Shown: in pieces, positions 63,100 to 64,000 of the stretch | Layout of the letters: every line of letters begins with the position of its first letter | Position numbering within the stretch: the first letter of the stretch is position 1 | Made by a program: the position numbers and the translations under genes | The notes under the pieces: model-generated | Told to the model about the DNA's origin: nothing | The model's database searches: none | The model's input: only the letters and a program-made list of their open reading frames with translations | Origin: Platycnemis pennipes | Taxonomy: Eukaryota; Arthropoda; Insecta; Odonata; Platycnemididae | Assembly (NCBI GenBank): GCA_933228895.1 | Contig: OW121848.1 | Coordinates: forward strand, 154,334,688-154,398,687 | Direction of reading: 5' to 3' | Length of the DNA: 64,000 nt

Positions 63100-63735
63100 T
63101 GAAATCTGAAATTACTACATATTGTATCGGTTTCTCGTATTGAGTCGGGTGGAAAGTACCTAATAGAAAAATGTCATTTCGCACTGATAAGACCAAACTT
63201 GAAGTAAGCATTCAGCGATTGGGATAAAATAGGTAAGGATAAACAGAATAAGATCCAATGGAATGCAGCGCATTTCGTACCAAAGTACCATGATGTAGAT
63301 AGTACGCATATGGAACCATTGGAACGGGAGTCTCGTCCTTGATTACCCTACTAGGACAGAAGTTTGTGCGCAACTTTAAAGTTACTCGAAAAACTTAAAT
63401 CACAAGAATTCGAATCTGATACTACATATATATTTCTATGGCCGATATATTTCTACATCGGTAGGACGCTTAAAGTATGCTTTAAGGACCTTGGGTAGAA
63501 CGGACAAAAGCGATAAATGAAGGGAGAAATCAACAATCGGACCGAGCACAGCAAGTTGGTGTTTCCCAAGCAAAATAAACGGCTGCAACGCAAACTAAGT
63601 TTATTTAAAAAAAACTACATAATAGGTACACTTCATTTTTAATTAACAGTTTTATTTTCATCAAGGTCGGTGACCTAAACCTGCCCTGCTACAGCGGTGG
63701 TTCACCTTACGGTAAAATTTAGATGTAGTTTCGAT
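63100..63735 (+). mobile_element. LINE C-terminal coding relic with 3' tail
   Basis: Codons at about 63170-63300 read CHFALIRPNLKYAFSDWDKI then GKDKQNKIQWNAAHFVPKYH, the reverse-transcriptase C-terminal pattern (RP.LEYA..VWDP...I..LE.VQ..AARFV). After a decayed stretch, the 3' end (GAAGGGAGAAATCAACAATC, GGCTGCAACGCAAACTAAG, CCTGCCCTGCTACAGCGGTG, AATTTAGATGTAGTT) matches 41965-42247. Confidence 0.65.
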
Positions 63736-63849
63736 CATATTGACATTCGCTAGGCAAGACTTAATAAGCTTCTTTACGTTTTATTCTTGAAAAATACAAA
63801 AAACACTTCATTATTGTTCTATTTTTTTCTTCCTTTCCTTTTCCGCAAT

Positions 63850-63948
63850 AGTTCTTTCAGCAAATAACATTTTCACTGCTTGTGCCTAGCACCTGCTGCC
63901 ACGCACTCTTGCGACGGATCACTGAGTTACATGTAGATGTAGATCATT
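63850..63948 (+). mobile_element. LINE-A-like 3' tail
   Basis: CACCTGCTGCCACGCACTCT, TGCGACGGATCACTGAGTTA and CATGTAGATGTAGATC carry the terminal hallmark and GTAGAT-repeat end of the LINE-A group. Confidence 0.6.
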
Positions 63949-64000
63949 TGTAAATGTTCACTTGGGAGACCTAAAATCAGAAGATGCAATGGTTGATCTT

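Overview
This is AT-rich eukaryotic nuclear DNA, almost certainly from an arthropod and probably an insect. The evidence is many 5'-truncated non-LTR retrotransposon (LINE) copies, tRNA-derived SINEs with target-site duplications, several hAT-like and one PIF/Harbinger-like DNA element, and Penelope-like (PLE) remains with a GIY-YIG endonuclease. I cannot name a species. There is no sign of bacterial gene organisation, rRNA, CRISPR arrays or a genuine tRNA gene. Most of the window is a gene-poor repeat graveyard.

Layout. 0-5 kb: a 1.76-kb hAT-like element with a 19-bp perfect terminal inverted repeat (TIR), a minisatellite grown inside a LINE-C tail, a CR1-like LINE tail and a 180-bp direct-repeat pair. 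6.4-6.6 kb (minus strand): the only convincing host coding sequence, a GC-rich exon encoding a signal peptide and bounded by splice sites. 6.7-20 kb: LINE-A and LINE-C tails, a complete SINE, and MITEs at 7.4, 13.0, 17.5 and 18.3 kb. 21.8-24.7 kb: the longest open frame, a CR1-like reverse transcriptase of 765 codons whose endonuclease domain is mostly missing. 25-35 kb: a second palindromic MITE, further LINE tails (two abutting at 31-32 kb) and a duplicated coding-like segment at 33-34 kb. 35.8-38.3 kb: a 2.1-kb Harbinger-like element with TAA duplications sitting inside a SINE. 40-45 kb: a third palindromic MITE, a PLE remnant between inverted repeats, and a LINE-C endonuclease remnant. 47-58 kb: LINE-A tails, SINEs (one splitting a LINE-C reverse transcriptase) and two hAT-like MITEs with 8-bp duplications. 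59-61 kb: a pogo/Tigger-like element inside a hAT-like element inside an older repeat that has an uninterrupted second copy at 48 kb. 63-64 kb: further LINE tails.

Names used here. LINE-A, LINE-C and similar labels are for this window only. LINE-A copies share a coding end around SFFPRTIRDMN and a 3' tail containing CCCTGCCACACACC and a GTAGAT-repeat end. LINE-C copies encode an APE-type endonuclease, a reverse transcriptase and a C-terminus ending around RRIEWRAASNQS.

How the parts relate. There is no operon or pathway. The SINEs were presumably mobilised by LINEs, as their 7-11-bp duplications suggest. DNA elements later inserted into SINEs and other repeats, so several loci give a relative insertion order. 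GC-rich patches at about 5.4, 13.6, 17.1, 26.1, 29.2, 42.6, 47.5, 53.4 and 57.3 kb are unassigned; some may be host promoters or exons. All family assignments come from reading motifs by eye, without database searches.
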